DNA from: Candidatus Nanopelagicales bacterium
Lineage (GTDB): Bacteria > Actinomycetota > Actinomycetes > S36-B12
NCBI GenBank assembly: GCA_028687755.1
Contig: JAQTZL010000004.1
Span: forward strand, 124,001 to 188,000
Length of the DNA: 64,000 bases
Reading direction: 5' to 3'
This document shows, piece by piece, positions 63,285 through 64,000 of the stretch. Position 1 is the stretch's first letter. Each line of letters starts with the position of its first letter. Below the pieces are notes generated by a model that was given only the letters and a program-made list of their open reading frames with translations, made no database searches and was not told the origin of the DNA. The position numbers and the translations under genes were made by a program.

Positions 63285-63980
63285 ATGGCGGACATGACAG
63301 CGCAAAAGCGACGATTCCGCTCCATCTTTAAGGCATTGGAACTCCAATACCCGGATGTGAAGTGCGAACTGGACTTCCAAAACCCGCTGCAGCTGCTCGT
63401 CGCGACGATCTTGAGCGCTCAAAGCACTGACGTTCGGGTGAACAAGGTGACCCCTGCATTGTTCGCCAGGTATGGGTCAGCAGAGGATTTTGCTGGAGCC
63501 AAGACGGCTGTCATTGAGGAAATCATCCATCCGGTGGGCTTTTATCGGGCCAAAGCTGCCACCTTGCAAAACATGGGCCAACAACTGTGTGACCGGTTTG
63601 GTGGCGAAGTGCCACAAACCCTCGAAGAACTCGTGACTTTGCCTGGGGTCGGTCGCAAAACTGCGAACGTGGTGCTGGGCGAGGCCTTTGGTTTTCCGGG
63701 AATCACTGTTGATACCCACATGCTGCGGTTATGTAAGCGACTTGGCTGGACGACTGAGACAGATCCGGTGAAAGTTGAACGCGATCTGATGGCACTGTGG
63801 CCAAAGAAAGACTGGACAAAGGCATCACAGTTGGTGATTTGGCATGGACGCCGCCGGTGCCATGCACGCAAACCTGCGTGCGGAGCCTGCACGATCGCCA
63901 AATGGTGCCCTTCGTTTGGTGAAGGCCCTACGGATTCAGAAGCTGCGGAGTTACTCGTGAAAACCATGGGTCGAGCGTGA
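63285..63980 (+). CDS. nth: Endonuclease III
   Basis: A 231-residue DNA glycosylase/AP lyase. The helix-hairpin-helix and catalytic Lys are in [14 protein letters not shown], with the catalytic Asp in TVDTHMLRL. Four Cys hold the [4Fe-4S] cluster with C-x6-C-x2-C-x5-C spacing ([11 protein letters not shown] then IAKWC). It removes oxidised pyrimidines. The ATG at 63285 is used; a second in-frame ATG is at 63294. It is divergent from crp. Confidence 0.96.
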   Translation: MADMTAQKRRFRSIFKALELQYPDVKCELDFQNPLQLLVATILSAQSTDVRVNKVTPALFARYGSAEDFAGAKTAVIEEIIHPVGFYRAKAATLQNMGQQLCDRFGGEVPQTLEELVTLPGVGRKTANVVLGEAFGFPGITVDTHMLRLCKRLGWTTETDPVKVERDLMALWPKKDWTKASQLVIWHGRRRCHARKPACGACTIAKWCPSFGEGPTDSEAAELLVKTMGRA

Positions 63981-63987
63981 AGAATCC

Positions 63988-64000
63988 ATGAGTGTTGTTG
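63988..64000 (+). CDS. Start of a further gene, cut by window edge
   Basis: An ATG at 63988 starts a frame 8 nt after nth (MSVV visible). Only four codons are in the window, so nothing can be said about the product. Confidence 0.3.

Overview
The window looks like a chromosomal segment of an actinobacterium (Actinomycetota) of moderate GC content, probably an uncultivated aquatic lineage with a compact genome. The evidence is a mycothiol-dependent isomerase-family protein, the bacterial proteasome activator Bpa with its GQYL tail, a WhiB4-type Wbl protein, glucosyl-3-phosphoglycerate synthase, polyphosphate glucokinase, an MtrA/MtrB/LpqB-like operon, a CsoR-type regulator and many candidate leaderless genes (a -10 hexamer about 6-7 nt before an ATG or GTG). 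No rRNA, insertion sequence, prophage or CRISPR array was seen. The lineage call is inference from gene content.

Layout. 1-3.8 kb: seryl-tRNA synthetase (cut by the window edge), a mycothiol-dependent isomerase-like protein, a secreted Ig-like protein and Bpa. 3.8-5.1 kb: an HTH/AbiEii-like nucleotidyltransferase toxin-antitoxin pair behind a perfect 28-bp palindrome. 5.1-8.5 kb: secreted GH88 hydrolase, quinone oxidoreductase and a TauE-type exporter. 8.5-16.5 kb: a redox block with NuoF-like protein, ferredoxin, a low-complexity membrane protein, ApbE and a ferric-reductase-like membrane protein, then MoeA, an acidic PepSY-like protein and a two-component system. 16.5-23 kb: GpgS, NlpC/P60, TrpB2, a flippase, a nucleosidase and tRNA-Ser(UGA). 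23-26.8 kb: a visibly more A+T-rich stretch with a CrtO-like acyltransferase, a hypothetical gene and a reduced MtrAB-LpqB-like operon. 26.8-30.2 kb: alcohol dehydrogenase, PpgK, tRNA-Ser(GCU), tRNA-Arg(ACG), an HNH protein and small genes. 30.2-39.7 kb: a second OmpR-type system with a divergent secreted Ala-rich protein, amt-glnB, an FkbM-like methyltransferase, an ABC-F protein, an aldo/keto reductase and NDH-2.

39.7-46.8 kb: a CsoR-type regulator with its own operator, the transglutaminase/alpha-E/ATP-grasp trio, DsbB with a small membrane protein, TadA, a LytR_C protein and an FTR1 iron permease behind a long inverted repeat. 46.8-54.7 kb: tRNA-Ser(CGA), tRNA-Ser(GGA), SRP RNA, a secreted GH39-like hydrolase, dnaX-recR, a 423-bp structured gap, and lysC-asd. 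54.7-64 kb: an AlkD-like protein, a sulfotransferase and then a block closely matching the mycobacterial Rv3674c-Rv3683 neighbourhood: metallophosphoesterase, YqeY, WhiB4, paired ArsA ATPases, a DUF4177 protein, RidA, Nudix, MBL hydrolase, Crp and Nth.

How they work together. serS, four tRNA-Ser species, tRNA-Arg and SRP RNA make this a translation-rich region. The strongest candidate for an under-described system is the 8.5-16.5 kb block. It would carry electrons from NAD(P)H through a flavin/Fe-S protein and ferredoxin to a membrane haem protein, with ApbE attaching FMN outside the membrane and an adjacent TCS/PepSY pair possibly sensing the envelope. No clear FMN-accepting domain is encoded beside ApbE. 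All functional statements rest on motif recognition by eye; no database search was run.
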